Assembly (NCBI GenBank): GCA_963708855.1
Contig: CAVPUM010000006.1
Coordinates: 62,001 to 126,000, forward strand
Reading direction: 5' to 3'
Source: CAIWHR01 sp963708855
GTDB taxonomy: Bacteria > Pseudomonadota > Gammaproteobacteria > Burkholderiales > Casimicrobiaceae
Length of the DNA stretch: 64,000 nt
The position numbers and the translations under genes are program-made. Shown piece by piece: positions 1 to 10,503 of the stretch. The notes below the pieces were generated by a model. That model was not told the origin of the DNA and did not search any database. It saw only the letters and a program-made list of their open reading frames with translations. Every line of letters starts with the position of its first letter. The first letter of the stretch is position 1.

Positions 1-3000
1 CGCGCCGCAGGTGTTGGTGACGACGCCGGTGGTGGCGACGCCCGCCGGCATGGGATCGTTGAAGGCCGACGTCAGCGTGATCGCGCCCGCGTTACCGTTG
101 CCGAGCGTCAGCGTCAGCGTCGACGAGCCGCCCAGCGCAATGGTCGCCGGCAGCATGGTCTTGGCCAGCGTGGGCGGCGTGTTGACGATTAGCGTGGCCG
201 TCGCCGGCGCGGCGTTGGTTCCGGCGTCGGTGACGAGTCCTCCCGCCGGAATCGTGTTGACGTAAGTGCCGGGGGTCGGCGACGTGACGTCCACCACGAT
301 CGTGCAGCCGGCGACGGGCAGCGCGGCACCGCTGGCATAGGTGATGGTGCCGCTGTTCGCCGTCGCCGTGACGCTGGCGAGCGTGCAGGTGCCGGACAGG
401 TTCGGCGGGTTCGCGATGACGAGTCCGCCAGGCAGCGTGTCGACGAGCGGCGCCGTCAGTGTTCCCGCCACCGCGTTGCCGTTGCTCAGCGTCAGCGTGA
501 GCTGCGACGTCATGTTCACGCCGATGGTCGTCGGCGTGAAGCTCTTGCTGACGCCCGGCGGTCCGAGCACGATCAGCGTGCTCGACGCCGGATCGACGTT
601 GCTCACGCCCTGCGCCGTGGTCAGCGCACCGACCGGAATCGTGTTGGTGTAGCCATTCGGCGTGTTCGACAGGACGTTGACGGTGATCGTGCACGACCCG
701 TTGCCGCCGATGGTGCCGTTGGTGAGGGCGATGGTGTTGCCCGATGCCAGGGCGGAGACCGCACCGCCCGTGCAGGTCGTCAGCGGGTTGGGTGTGGTGG
801 AGGTGACGAGACCGGGCGGCAACGTGTCGGTCAGCGCGACATTGGTCAGCACCAGCGCATTGGGGTTGCCGATCGTGATCGTCAGCACCGAACTCTGTCC
901 GGGCAGCACGGGGTTGGGACTGAACGCCTTCGACAGCGGCGGCGACGTCACGACGTTGAGCGTCGCCGATGCCGGATTCGGATTCTGGTAGCCCTCGGTG
1001 GAGGTCACCGCTCCGATCGGAATCGTGTTGGTGAAGGCGCCCAGGCTGTCCGCGACGACGTCGACGTAGACGTGGCAGTTGGCTTCGGGATTGATGTCCG
1101 CGCCGGTCACGGTCACCGTGCTCGCACCCGCCACCGCGTTGACGGAACCGTTGACGCAGGTGGTGCTGGCGTTCGGCGGATTGGCGACCGTCATGCCGGG
1201 CGGCAGCGTGTCGGTGAACGACACGTTGTGCAGCGTCACCGGCGGCAGCGCCGTCGGGTTGAGCGTCGACAGCACGCGGATGTCCATCAGCACCGGCTGG
1301 CCGACGGACGCGCTGGTGGGATTGAAGCTCTTCATGACGCCCAGCCCCTGCAGCGTCGACAGCGTGGCCGTCGTCGCGAGGCTGTTGGTGATGCCCTGCG
1401 TCGTCGTGACGGCGCCGATCGGGATCGTGTTCACCAGGTTCAGGAAGCGTATGGACGTGACGTTGACGAACACCGAGCATGTCGACGCCGCGGGCAGCGT
1501 CGCCCCGGTCAGCGTGATCGTCGAGGTGCCCGGCACGGCGGTCACCGTGCCGTTGGTGCAGGTGGTGCTGATGTTGGGGACCGCATGGACTTCCATGCCG
1601 TTCGGCAGGTTGTCGGTGAACGAAAGGTTGTTCACTGCCGACGGCGACCCGACGGGATTGGTGAGGTCGATCTGCAGCACCGACGGCTGGCTTCCCGACA
1701 CGCTGACCGGGTTGAAGCTCTTGTTGATGCCGATGGAAATCGTCGTCACCTTGCCGAGCGTCGCGGACACGGCGGCGGTGTTCGAGGCGCCTTCGTTGGA
1801 CGTGATGTTCCCGATCGGAATGGTGTTGGGCCAGTTGGTCGGGTTGTTGCTCGTCAGCACGTTGAACAGCAGGTCGCAATTGCCGCCGGCGGCGACGCTG
1901 GCGCCGGTGAGCGTGACCGTATTGCTGCCCGGCGTGGCCACGATGACCGGCGAGCCGGCGCAGGTCGTGCTGGCGTCGGCGGGATTGGCCACTACCAGGT
2001 TGAGCATCGGGCCATCGGTGATCGCGACACCGGTCAGCGGCGTGACCGACGGATTGGTGACACGCACGGTCACCCGCGAAACGCCGCCATTGGCCACGCT
2101 GGTCGGCGTGAACTGCTTCGTCGCGGTGAGCCCGGACGTGACGACCAGGTTGGCGCTGGCCGGCGATGGATTCTGCGCGTTCTGGTCGTTGGCGAGCGCG
2201 AGCGCCGGAATCGTGTTGGTGCGTGTACCCACCAGCGTGCCGACGACGTTGACCCGGAAGTTGCAGTTGCCGTTGGCCGGAATCGTGGCGCCGGCGATCG
2301 ACGCCGTATTGCCCAGCGCGGCGGCCGTCACTACGCCGTTGGCACAGGTGGTCGTGGTGCCGGGTGTCGCGCTGACGATGACGCCTGCGGGCAGCGTGTC
2401 CGTGAGCGACGAATTGGTGAGGGGTGTCGCCGTCTGATTCGACAGCGTGACGGTGAGCACCGAGGTTCCGCCCTGGACGACCGTGGTCGGCAGGAACGCC
2501 TTGCTCACCGACGCCGCGGCGATCATGACGACGTTGACGGAAGTGCCCCCGGGATTGGTGATGCCGCCGTCGCCGGTGATGCCGCCCGCCGCGATCGCAT
2601 TGGTGAACGTGGCGCCGAGCGGCGTGCCAATCGGCGTGTTCGCATTGAACCTGATCGTGCAGACGCCCGGCGCCGCACCGATGCCACCGGTGATGGTGCC
2701 ACCGGTCCAGGACAGCGACGAAGCGCCCGGCGTGTTGGAGAACGTTCCGCCCGAACAGCCGGCCGACGCGAGGAAGTTGTTCGGGTTCGAGATCACCATC
2801 TGGTCGCCGCCGACGAGGGGCAAGGTGTCGGTGAATTGCACGCCGGTCACGGGACCGGTCGAGAAATTGCGGATGGTGACGGTGAACGTCACTGGCTGGC
2901 CCGGGGCGGCATTGGCCGGGCTTACCGTCTTTTCCACCGTCAGCTGGCTGTTGACGTTGAGCGTCGCCGAGGCGACGGGACTGCCCAGGTTGGCCGGGTT

Positions 3001-4443
3001 GGTCACGGCGTTGGCGGGAATGCTGTTGAGGTACGTGCCGGACGCGGAGGCCACGACGGGCACCGAAATGCGGCAGCGACGCGTGCCGCCGGTGATGCCG
3101 ACGACGGCGTTCGCGACGGTGAACGACGTCGATCCCGGCACGGCGGTGACGGTGCCGTTGGTGCCGCCGCCGTTGGTCGTGCAGTCGATGACGACGGGCA
3201 ACGTGCTGCCGACGACCAGGCCTGTTGGCAGCGGATCCGTGAAGCTCGTGATGGTCAGCGGATTGACGGTCGACGCATTGCCGATGTCGATCCGCACGTA
3301 GACTTCCTGCCCGGCGACGATCGGCGTCGCGCCGAGCGCCGTGCCGCCCACCGTCGCCACGAACGACTTGGCCAGCGTGATGGGCGAGTTGATGGTGACC
3401 GACCGGTTGAACGTCGCGCTGGAGAGGCCACGGGTATTGCCGATGGCATTGGCCGGAACGACGTTGGCGAAGACCTGCGAGGTGCCGGTGACCGTGTTGG
3501 CGACGACCCGGACGGTGACCGTGCAGGCGCCCGCCATCCCGATGGTGCCTCCCGTCAGCGTGATGCCCGGGTCGCCGGGGTTCGCGGTCACGACGCCGTT
3601 GGCGGCGCCCGTGCCGGTGCAGACGATCGTCGGCAGCGGCGTCGGCGCGACGACCATGCCCGCGGGCAGCGTGTCGGTGAACGTCGTCAGCGGAATCGTC
3701 GAGCCGGCGTTGGCGTTCGTCAGCACGATGGACAGCGTGATGGGCTCGCCGGCCAATGCGGGCGACGGCGCGAATGTCTTCGCGCCGGTGGGGTTGGTCA
3801 GTGACTTGATCGACAGCGTGGCCACCGCCGGCGTGGTGTTGGTCACGACGCTCGCCACTTCCGTCGCCTGGAAGCCCGCGGTCGCGCCGTCCGGCGTGAA
3901 GCCGTTGGTCGGACCATTCGCCGGAATCGTGTTCTGCCAGTTGCCGGGAACGATCGACACCACGTCGACCTCGAAATAGCAGAAGCCGTCGGTGATGCCG
4001 CTACCGGCCGGGATCGTGCCGCCGCTCGCGCGGATCGTGGACGTGCCACCGGCGGCGACGACGGTCCCGAACCCGCACGTGTCGACGATGTTGGGCACCG
4101 CCGCGATGGTCACCTGCGCCAGCAGGTTGTCGGTGACCGCGGCGGCAGTCAGCGGCACCAGCGAGCTGTTGAAAAACGAAATGCGGAAGCGACTGGTCTC
4201 GCCCGGGTCCGCGGTGGCGGGCGTGAATTGCTTGTTGACGGTGGCGGTGGCCAGAGCTTCCGACGCCAGCGCACCGGCGAACAGCGCGATCAGGCCGACG
4301 GCGAAATACCGCAGCGGCCCGATGCCCGCGCCATTGCCGTGGCGCCCGCGCGGACGGATCGCATGCGAATCCGCGGGGAGTCCAGGAGGCTGCCGTTGCG
4401 GAAACGGCCAAGCGGGACGCAAGCGCACGCACGTGCGACACAC
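1..4443 (-). CDS. Large secreted DUF11-type repeat protein, N-terminal part (3' end beyond the window)
   Basis: The reading frame is open on the minus strand to the window edge, so the C-terminus is missing. It starts with a probable signal peptide (hydrophobic stretch RYFAVGLIALFAGALAS), followed by about ten repeats of roughly 130-150 residues. Each repeat runs from a KxFxP motif through DTLPxG to a closing NTIPxGxxT; the closings fall near bases 3923, 3455, 3016, 2598, 2209, 1817, 1422, 1020, 631 and 248. This matches DUF11 / conserved-repeat domains of bacterial surface and exported proteins, which are Ig-like beta-sandwiches. No ATG exists in frame after the stop at 4453-4455; GTG at 4443 or 4428 are the possible starts, so the 5' end is uncertain. 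A role in adhesion or the cell surface is inferred from the family only. Long frames in the other five phases here are shadows of the repetitive sequence. Confidence 0.8.
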   Translation of the reverse strand, partial: MCRTCVRLRPAWPFPQRQPPGLPADSHAIRPRGRHGNGAGIGPLRYFAVGLIALFAGALASEALATATVNKQFTPATADPGETSRFRISFFNSSLVPLTAAAVTDNLLAQVTIAAVPNIVDTCGFGTVVAAGGTSTIRASGGTIPAGSGITDGFCYFEVDVVSIVPGNWQNTIPANGPTNGFTPDGATAGFQATEVASVVTNTTPAVATLSIKSLTNPTGAKTFAPSPALAGEPITLSIVLTNANAGSTIPLTTFTDTLPAGMVVAPTPLPTIVCTGTGAANGVVTANPGDPGITLTGGTIGMAGACTVTVRVVANTVTGTSQVFANVVPANAIGNTRGLSSATFNRSVTINSPITLAKSFVATVGGTALGATPIVAGQEVYVRIDIGNASTVNPLTITSFTDPLPTGLVVGSTLPVVIDCTTNGGGTNGTVTAVPGSTSFTVANAVVGITGGTRRCRISVPVVASASGTYLNSIPANAVTNPANLGSPVASATLNVNSQLTVEKTVSPANAAPGQPVTFTVTIRNFSTGPVTGVQFTDTLPLVGGDQMVISNPNNFLASAGCSGGTFSNTPGASSLSWTGGTITGGIGAAPGVCTIRFNANTPIGTPLGATFTNAIAAGGITGDGGITNPGGTSVNVVMIAAASVSKAFLPTTVVQGGTSVLTVTLSNQTATPLTNSSLTDTLPAGVIVSATPGTTTTCANGVVTAAALGNTASIAGATIPANGNCNFRVNVVGTLVGTRTNTIPALALANDQNAQNPSPASANLVVTSGLTATKQFTPTSVANGGVSRVTVRVTNPSVTPLTGVAITDGPMLNLVVANPADASTTCAGSPVIVATPGSNTVTLTGASVAAGGNCDLLFNVLTSNNPTNWPNTIPIGNITSNEGASNTAAVSATLGKVTTISIGINKSFNPVSVSGSQPSVLQIDLTNPVGSPSAVNNLSFTDNLPNGMEVHAVPNISTTCTNGTVTAVPGTSTITLTGATLPAASTCSVFVNVTSIRFLNLVNTIPIGAVTTTQGITNSLATTATLSTLQGLGVMKSFNPTSASVGQPVLMDIRVLSTLNPTALPPVTLHNVSFTDTLPPGMTVANPPNASTTCVNGSVNAVAGASTVTVTGADINPEANCHVYVDVVADSLGAFTNTIPIGAVTSTEGYQNPNPASATLNVVTSPPLSKAFSPNPVLPGQSSVLTITIGNPNALVLTNVALTDTLPPGLVTSTTPNPLTTCTGGAVSALASGNTIALTNGTIGGNGSCTITVNVLSNTPNGYTNTIPVGALTTAQGVSNVDPASSTLIVLGPPGVSKSFTPTTIGVNMTSQLTLTLSNGNAVAGTLTAPLVDTLPGGLVIANPPNLSGTCTLASVTATANSGTITYASGAALPVAGCTIVVDVTSPTPGTYVNTIPAGGLVTDAGTNAAPATATLIVNTPPTLAKTMLPATIALGGSSTLTLTLGNGNAGAITLTSAFNDPMPAGVATTGVVTNTCGA

Positions 4444-4750
4444 ACGATCTGATCATTGGGTCGACAACCGAATTGTTGGTCTTGCGGGGACGATCGCTGG
4501 CGCGATCGTCGGTCGTGCTCGTTACCAAGCAGCTTCGACTCGGGGGAAGATCGGTCGCTGCACGACGCCATCCGTCGCAAACGATCGCTTCAATACCCCG
4601 ACACGAGCCACGGGTACTCTACCGCAGGATGCGTCGCAATAAGTATGCCTACGTATATGTAGGGCCACATGTATTGTCGAAAATGCAACAGCACGTCACT
4701 CGTCAGCTGGAGAACTGCACGTGCGTGCAAATCCAACCTGCCCGGTTGTA
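4444..4750. other. Intergenic gap between glutamate dehydrogenase and the DUF11 protein
   Basis: About 300 bases, more AT-rich than the surroundings around 4630-4700. It lies downstream of the glutamate dehydrogenase stop and upstream of the repeat protein, so it should hold that gene's promoter. I see no RNA gene and no convincing terminator hairpin. Confidence 0.4.
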
Positions 4751-7700
4751 CTACCCAACATTGCGCAATTCGCGCAACGCGACTGACAACATTGCGGCGT
4801 CGGGCGTGGAAACGGTGCGCAACTCGGTCATCAAATGCGCCACGCGTTGCAGTGCGCGCCGATTGCGATCCTGCCACGCGTCGATGACGGACTTCGTGGC
4901 GGCAACGTCACCGCCCCCTGCCACCGCCTGCGCGGTCACGGTGCGGGACAGGCTCGACAGGTCGTCCTGCATGGCCGCCTTTGCCAGCATCTGCCAATGC
5001 GCGTCACCCGGCAGCGCCGCGATTCTTTCGCGCAGCCACGCCAGGCCCAGCCGATTCGCGACGTCGAAATAGACGGCGGCGACGGGTTCGACGGGCTTCT
5101 TCGCGTCGGCCGCGACCTCCGCGATGTCGAGCGCCGCATACAGCGTGTCGAACGTGACGACGCGCTCGGCGAGTTCGCGCGGCACGCCGACCGCGGTCAG
5201 TTCGGCGACCTTGGCGTCGACGCGCGCGCGCTCGGCCGCGTCCTGCAGCTTGGGCAGCCGCGCCGACAGCGCCTCCACACCCGGCTTGAAGTACGCGATC
5301 GTCGCCGCCATGTCGTCGGCGAGCCGGCGGGAGCGCAGGAACCACGTGGTGCCGCGCTCGAGCTGGGCGCTGGTGTCGATCAGCATCGACGACTGCACGG
5401 CGTCGCCCACCTGGTTGTCGAGCGCCTCGATCGCCTTCCACAGCGGGACGAGGCCGAAGATCTCGCGCGAAAGCAGGTAGGCGCGGACGACTTCGTGCGG
5501 GCGCGCACCGGTCGTCTCGGCCAGCCGGTGCACGAACGTGCTGCCGACCCGGTTGATCATGCTGTTCAGGACGTGCGTGGCGATGATCTCGCGCTTCAGC
5601 GGATGCCGCGCCATGTAACTCGCGTACCTGTCCTGCACCGCCGCCGGAAAGTATCGATGCAGCGCCGTGGCGATCCACGGATCGTCGGGAAGCGTCGACG
5701 CGATCAGCTCGTCGTTCAGCCAGATCTTGCTGTAGGCGAGCAGCACGGCGCGCTCCGGGCTTTCGAGTCCCCGTCCCGCGCTGCGGCGCTCGGCGATCTC
5801 CTCGTCGGTCGGCAGGTACTCGATCGCGCGGTTGAGCCTGCCTGCCTTCTCGAGGTACTGCATGAAGCGCGCCTGCGCGTCGAGCAGTTGCGGCGCGATG
5901 CGGTCGGTCACCGACAGCACCTGCGTCTGGAAATAATTGTCGCGCAGCACCAGCGCCGCCACGTCGCCGGTCATCTCGGCGAGCAACGAATTGCGCTGCT
6001 TCCCGGTCAATTCGCCGTCGGCCACCGCCAGGCCGAGCAGGATCTTGATGTTGACCTCGTGGTCGGACGTGTCGACCCCCGCCGAATTGTCGATGGCGTC
6101 GGTGTAGATGCGCCCGCCCGCCGCCGCATACTCGATGCGGCCCAGCTGCGTGCAGCCCAGGTTGCCGCCCTCGGCAAAAACCTTGCACCGCAACTCGCGG
6201 CCGTTCACGCGCAAGGCGTCGTTGGCGCGATCGCCAACCTGCGCGTGCGACTCGGTGGCGGCCTTCACGTACGTGCCGATGCCGCCGTTGTAGATCAGGT
6301 CGACCGGCGCCTTGAGAATCGCGTTGACGAGTTCCGTCGGCGTCAGCGCATCGGCGGCAACGCCCAGCGCCGCCTTGACTTCGGGCGTCAGCGGAATCGA
6401 CTTCAGGCTGCGCGGATGAACGCCGCCGCCCGCGGAAAGCAGCCTTAAGTCGTAGTCGGCCCACGACGACCGCGGCAGCCGGAACAGCCGTTCTCGTTCG
6501 GCGAGCGCGGCGGCGGGATCGGGCGCGGGATCGAGAAAGATGTGCCGATGGTCGAAGGCGGCGACGAGCCTGATGTGCGGCGACAGCAGCATGCCGTTGC
6601 CGAACACGTCCCCCGACATGTCGCCGATGCCGGCCACCGTGAAGTCGGTCGTTTGCGTGTCGATGGCCATCTCGCGGAAATGCCGCTTGACGGATTCCCA
6701 CACGCCGCGCGCGGTGATGCCCATCGCCTTGTGGTCGTAGCCGACGGACCCGCCGGACGCGAACGCGTCGCCGAGCCAGAAGCCGTATTCGGCGCTGATG
6801 GCGTTGGCATGGTCCGAGAACGTGGCGGTGCCCTTGTCCGCCGCGACGACGAGGTACGGATCGTCGCTGTCATGCCGCTTGACCTCCGGCGGCGGCACGA
6901 TCCTGTCGCCGACGCGATTGTCGGTGAGGTCGAGCAGCCCGCGCAGGTAATCCTGATAGCAGGCGATACCCTCCTTCAGATACGCCTCGCGATCGGCGGA
7001 CGAGGGCGCGCGCTTCAGCACGAAGCCGCCCTTCGAACCCACCGGCACGATCACGATGTTCTTCACCATCTGCGCCTTCACGAGGCCCAAGACCTCGGTG
7101 CGGAAGTCTTCCGGGCGATCGGACCAGCGCAGGCCGCCGCGCGCGACGCGTCCGCCGCGCAGGTGCACGCCTTCGAAGCGCACCGAATAGACGAAGATCT
7201 CGAACATCGGCTTGGGCTCCGGCAGGCCGGGCACCTTCGACGGATCGAACTTGAACGACAGGAACGGGCGGCGCCTGCCGGCGGCGTCGCGGCGCCAGAA
7301 ATTCGTGCGCGTCGTCGCGCGGACGAGCGCCAGGTATTGCCGCAGCACGCGATCCTCGGAGAGGTTCTGGATGTCCTCGAGCGCCGCCTCGATCGCCCGC
7401 TCGAGCTCTGCGCTCCGCGCGCCGGCCCCCGCGCCGCCATCCGGGTCGAACCGTGCGCGGAACAGTTCGATCAACTGGCGCGCGATGCCGGCGTGCGCGG
7501 CGAGCGTCGTCTCGATGAACGATTGCGACAAGGCAAAGCCGATCTGCCGCATGTACTTCGCATACGCGCGCAGCACGACGATCTCGTCGGCGGGAATGCG
7601 CGCGGCGATCACCAGCCGGTTGAAGTCGTCGTTCTCGACCTCGCCGCGGAAAATGCGGCCGAACGCGTCCTCGAACACCTCGTGCAGCGTGCCGACTTCC

Positions 7701-9580
7701 ATGTCCGCATTGGGCAGCGCCGACTGCAGCCCGAAGTCGTGCATGGCGATCGGCGCCATGCCGTCCGGCGCGATGCGGTGCGGATGCTCGTCCAGCACCT
7801 TCAATCCCATGTGCTCGAGCATCGGCAGGCTGTCCGACAGCGTGACCGGCCGGCCGCGATGGATCAGCTGGAAGCGCAGCATCCCGGGCGCGGCCTCGAG
7901 TGGGCGGTACAGGCTCATCGCCAGCGGCTCGGCATCGGTGAGCCGCGCCATCATCTCGATGTCGGGCACCGCCGCGCGCGCGGGGAACTCCTCGCGGTAG
8001 CCGGCGGGGAAGCCGTTGCCGAACTGCCGGAACCGCTCGTTGCCGGCCGCCTCGCCGAGCGCTTCGATCAACGCCGCCTTCAGGTCGTCGGTCCAGCGGC
8101 GCGCGGCGTCCATCAGCCGCTTCTCGATCTCGCGCACGTCGAAGTCGGGGATCGCCCCCGGTGTCGTCCGCACGGTGATGTGGACGCGCGCGAGCACGGA
8201 TTCGGACAGGCTGACGTTGAACTCGGAGCTCACCCCGTTGAACGCCTGCAACAGGATCGCCTGCCATTTCTGGCGCATGTCGGTCGAGTAGATCTCGCGC
8301 GGGGCGTAGATCAGGCACGAGACAAAGCGCTCGAATGCATCGCGCCGGACGAACAGGCGGAAGCGTTGGCGGTCGTAGAGGTGCAGGATGCCCATCGCCG
8401 TGCGCAACAGGTCGTCCTCGCCGATCTGGAACAGCTCGTCGCGCGGGTAGGTGGCGAGGATGTTGAGCAGCGCCTTGCCGGCATGGCTGCCCGGCGCGAG
8501 GCCCGCCCGCGCGACGACGTTGGCGACCTTGCGGCGCAGCAGCGGAATCTCCGCCGGATTCGCGCTGTACGCGGTCGAGGTGAGCAGCCCCAGGAAGCGG
8601 TCCTCGCCGACGACGTTCCCGGCATCGTCGAAGCGCTTCACGGCGACATAGTCGAGATAGCCGGGGCGGTGCACCGTCGACCGCGACGTCGACTTGGTGA
8701 TCACCAGCAGCTCGGGCCTGCGCGCGTACGCGCGGATCTCGGGCGGCAGCGCCGCGAAGCTCGCCGCCAGGTCCTTGCCCTCCTTCTCGCGCAGGATGCC
8801 CAGGCTCGACTGCGGCACGATGCGCAGCGCGTCCTGGCCGTCGACGGTCACGAGCTCGTGCCGGCGATAGCCGAGCAGCGTGAAATGGTTGTCGGCGAGC
8901 CAGCGCAGGAACTCGCGCCCTTCGTCGAGCTCGGGCGCGGGGATCGGCGGCGGGCGCTTGTCGAGCTCGCCGACGATGGCGAGCACGGTCTCGCGCATCG
9001 GCCCCCAGTCGGCGACGGCGAACCGGACATCGGACAGCACACGCTCGATGTTGCGCGCGAGTTCATCGAGCGCGGCGGCGCCACTGATGCGGTCGACCTC
9101 GACGTGGATGAAGGACTCGCGCCGGGCGTCGCCCACACCGGCGGCCGCCACGCCGGTCAACGTGCCGTCGGCCGCGCGCGTCACGCCGATCAGCGGATGG
9201 ATGATGAGGTGCAGCGTGAGCCGGTGCCGGTTCACTTCCATCGTCATCGAGTCGACGAGGAACGGCATGTCGTCGTTGACGATTTCGACGATCGTATGCG
9301 TCGACTGCCAGCCGTGCTCCTCGATCGTCGGGTTGAAAGCGCGCACGCGCGCGCGTCCCGGTTCGCGCTTGCGCGCGAAGTTCCAGTGCGACAGCGCCGC
9401 GCCGTAGAGGTCGGCCAGCTCGCGTTCGGCGAGATCGTCGGGATCGACCTGGCCGTAGTATGCGCGCACGAAGGCTTCGAGCGTGGCCAGCTGGTCGGGG
9501 GCGACCTTCGCGCGGACGAGCGCCGCAAATTCGTCCAGGCGCTCCGCGCGACGGTCCTGTTCAACCGCGTTGGGCTTCAT
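4751..9580 (-). CDS. gdhB: NAD-dependent glutamate dehydrogenase, large (about 180 kDa) type
   Basis: Catalyses oxidative deamination of glutamate to 2-oxoglutarate with NAD+ in the cytoplasm. The 1609-residue length is typical of the large bacterial NAD-GDH family. The N-terminal half carries the ACT-like regulatory region (for example the HTIVEIVNDDMPFLVDS stretch near residue 100). The catalytic region lies around residues 760-1200, with the GGLRWSDRPEDFR stretch, KAQMVKNIVIVPVGSKGG and, further on, the nucleotide-site stretch FAEGGNLGCTQLGR and the DHEVNIKILL segment. The start is supported by an AGGAGG-like ribosome site a few bases upstream of the ATG. It is a single gene with its own gaps on both sides, and nothing links it to the sulfur genes. 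Confidence 0.95.
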   Translation of the reverse strand: MKPNAVEQDRRAERLDEFAALVRAKVAPDQLATLEAFVRAYYGQVDPDDLAERELADLYGAALSHWNFARKREPGRARVRAFNPTIEEHGWQSTHTIVEIVNDDMPFLVDSMTMEVNRHRLTLHLIIHPLIGVTRAADGTLTGVAAAGVGDARRESFIHVEVDRISGAAALDELARNIERVLSDVRFAVADWGPMRETVLAIVGELDKRPPPIPAPELDEGREFLRWLADNHFTLLGYRRHELVTVDGQDALRIVPQSSLGILREKEGKDLAASFAALPPEIRAYARRPELLVITKSTSRSTVHRPGYLDYVAVKRFDDAGNVVGEDRFLGLLTSTAYSANPAEIPLLRRKVANVVARAGLAPGSHAGKALLNILATYPRDELFQIGEDDLLRTAMGILHLYDRQRFRLFVRRDAFERFVSCLIYAPREIYSTDMRQKWQAILLQAFNGVSSEFNVSLSESVLARVHITVRTTPGAIPDFDVREIEKRLMDAARRWTDDLKAALIEALGEAAGNERFRQFGNGFPAGYREEFPARAAVPDIEMMARLTDAEPLAMSLYRPLEAAPGMLRFQLIHRGRPVTLSDSLPMLEHMGLKVLDEHPHRIAPDGMAPIAMHDFGLQSALPNADMEVGTLHEVFEDAFGRIFRGEVENDDFNRLVIAARIPADEIVVLRAYAKYMRQIGFALSQSFIETTLAAHAGIARQLIELFRARFDPDGGAGAGARSAELERAIEAALEDIQNLSEDRVLRQYLALVRATTRTNFWRRDAAGRRRPFLSFKFDPSKVPGLPEPKPMFEIFVYSVRFEGVHLRGGRVARGGLRWSDRPEDFRTEVLGLVKAQMVKNIVIVPVGSKGGFVLKRAPSSADREAYLKEGIACYQDYLRGLLDLTDNRVGDRIVPPPEVKRHDSDDPYLVVAADKGTATFSDHANAISAEYGFWLGDAFASGGSVGYDHKAMGITARGVWESVKRHFREMAIDTQTTDFTVAGIGDMSGDVFGNGMLLSPHIRLVAAFDHRHIFLDPAPDPAAALAERERLFRLPRSSWADYDLRLLSAGGGVHPRSLKSIPLTPEVKAALGVAADALTPTELVNAILKAPVDLIYNGGIGTYVKAATESHAQVGDRANDALRVNGRELRCKVFAEGGNLGCTQLGRIEYAAAGGRIYTDAIDNSAGVDTSDHEVNIKILLGLAVADGELTGKQRNSLLAEMTGDVAALVLRDNYFQTQVLSVTDRIAPQLLDAQARFMQYLEKAGRLNRAIEYLPTDEEIAERRSAGRGLESPERAVLLAYSKIWLNDELIASTLPDDPWIATALHRYFPAAVQDRYASYMARHPLKREIIATHVLNSMINRVGSTFVHRLAETTGARPHEVVRAYLLSREIFGLVPLWKAIEALDNQVGDAVQSSMLIDTSAQLERGTTWFLRSRRLADDMAATIAYFKPGVEALSARLPKLQDAAERARVDAKVAELTAVGVPRELAERVVTFDTLYAALDIAEVAADAKKPVEPVAAVYFDVANRLGLAWLRERIAALPGDAHWQMLAKAAMQDDLSSLSRTVTAQAVAGGGDVAATKSVIDAWQDRNRRALQRVAHLMTELRTVSTPDAAMLSVALRELRNVG

Positions 9581-9754
9581 CGCTCCTCCTTGACGCGTAT
9601 CGACGGCGCGTACGCGGCCAAGAAGCCGGTGCGCCTTATGGCGGCTATTATGTCGCGATTCGATAACACCGGGAACGCGGCGCGTGCCGGCGCGGCGCGC
9701 GCGGTCGAGAGGCAGGCGCGACGCGTTGCCGCATCCGGATGCGGCGCCGCGCGA

Positions 9755-10256
9755 TCAGCGCGTCGCAAGTTTCCGTGTCAGGTAGGCGACGAACGCATCG
9801 CTTCCCTGCTCGATCAGGTCGAGCGCCCGTTCGAACGCCTCGGGTCCCTTGTCGTAGGGGTCGGGCACCTCGCGCGACGCCGCGTCCGGCACGAAGTCGA
9901 GGAAGAGCTTGAGTTCACCGTCGAAGTGCGCCGGGCGCATCGGCCCGCAGATCGGCGAGATTCGAGCGGTCCATCGCCAGGACGAACGTGAAGCGGTCGA
10001 AATCGGCGACGGAGACCTGGCGCGAGCGCAGCGGTTGCAGGTCGTAGCCGCGTCGCGCGGCATGCGCGATCGCGCGGTAGTCGGGCGGGTTGCCGACATA
10101 CCATTCGCCCGTTCCCGCGGAATCCACTTCGATGCGGCTCGCGAGCCCCGCACGCGCCGCCGTCCGGCGAACGACCACCTCCGCCGTGGGTGAGCGACAG
10201 ATGTTGCCGAAGCAGACCAGGAGGATCCGGGTGCGGTCGGCGACGGCGGCCATCAT
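9755..10256 (-). CDS. Low-molecular-weight protein tyrosine phosphatase, frameshifted
   Basis: The N-terminal half has the LMW-PTP P-loop CFGNICRS (Cys nucleophile, Arg) near residue 15 and the AMDRSN stretch. The C-terminal half, in another frame, contains the family's DVPDPY-type acid loop as EVPDPYDKGPE, followed by a normal end. The two frames join near 9931-9936, where dropping one base from GCGCCCGGCGCAC restores the expected continuation (DAPAHFDGELKLFLDF). Members dephosphorylate phosphotyrosine in the cytoplasm and often act on regulatory or polysaccharide kinases. Either the gene is inactivated or one base has been inserted in the sequence; the +1 nature is shared by several other breaks in this window. 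Confidence 0.8.
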
Positions 10257-10503
10257 ACGCGCGGCGTACGGGTCGGGCGAAGTGCGGCGAACGGGCGTGA
10301 CGTATTCAGCACGGGCCCGATTTTACCGCAGTCACGTCGTCGCCCGCGCAAGGCGCGGCGTGGCGCGCCCTCGCCCGCCGACCACGTGCACAACGGAGCC
10401 TGCTCATTCGCTGGCGATCGACGATCGGGCGGCGAACATCGCGTGGCGCGCACGCAATCCTGTGGAGCTCGCACGGACGACAGCAACCTGGTACGGAGGT
10501 CAC

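Noticed and set aside
92..3804. Long frames on both strands across the DUF11 repeat gene (for example 92-1879 minus, 1072-3804 plus)
   Set aside because: Arg/His-rich or low-complexity translations with no family pattern; the only frame with repeating NTIP/DTLPxG motifs is the minus-strand one that runs off the edge.
6542..9991. 1149-residue plus-strand frame opposite glutamate dehydrogenase
   Set aside because: Antisense shadow of a clear NAD-GDH gene; composition dominated by Arg, Ala, Val and His, as expected from the complementary codon positions in GC-rich DNA.
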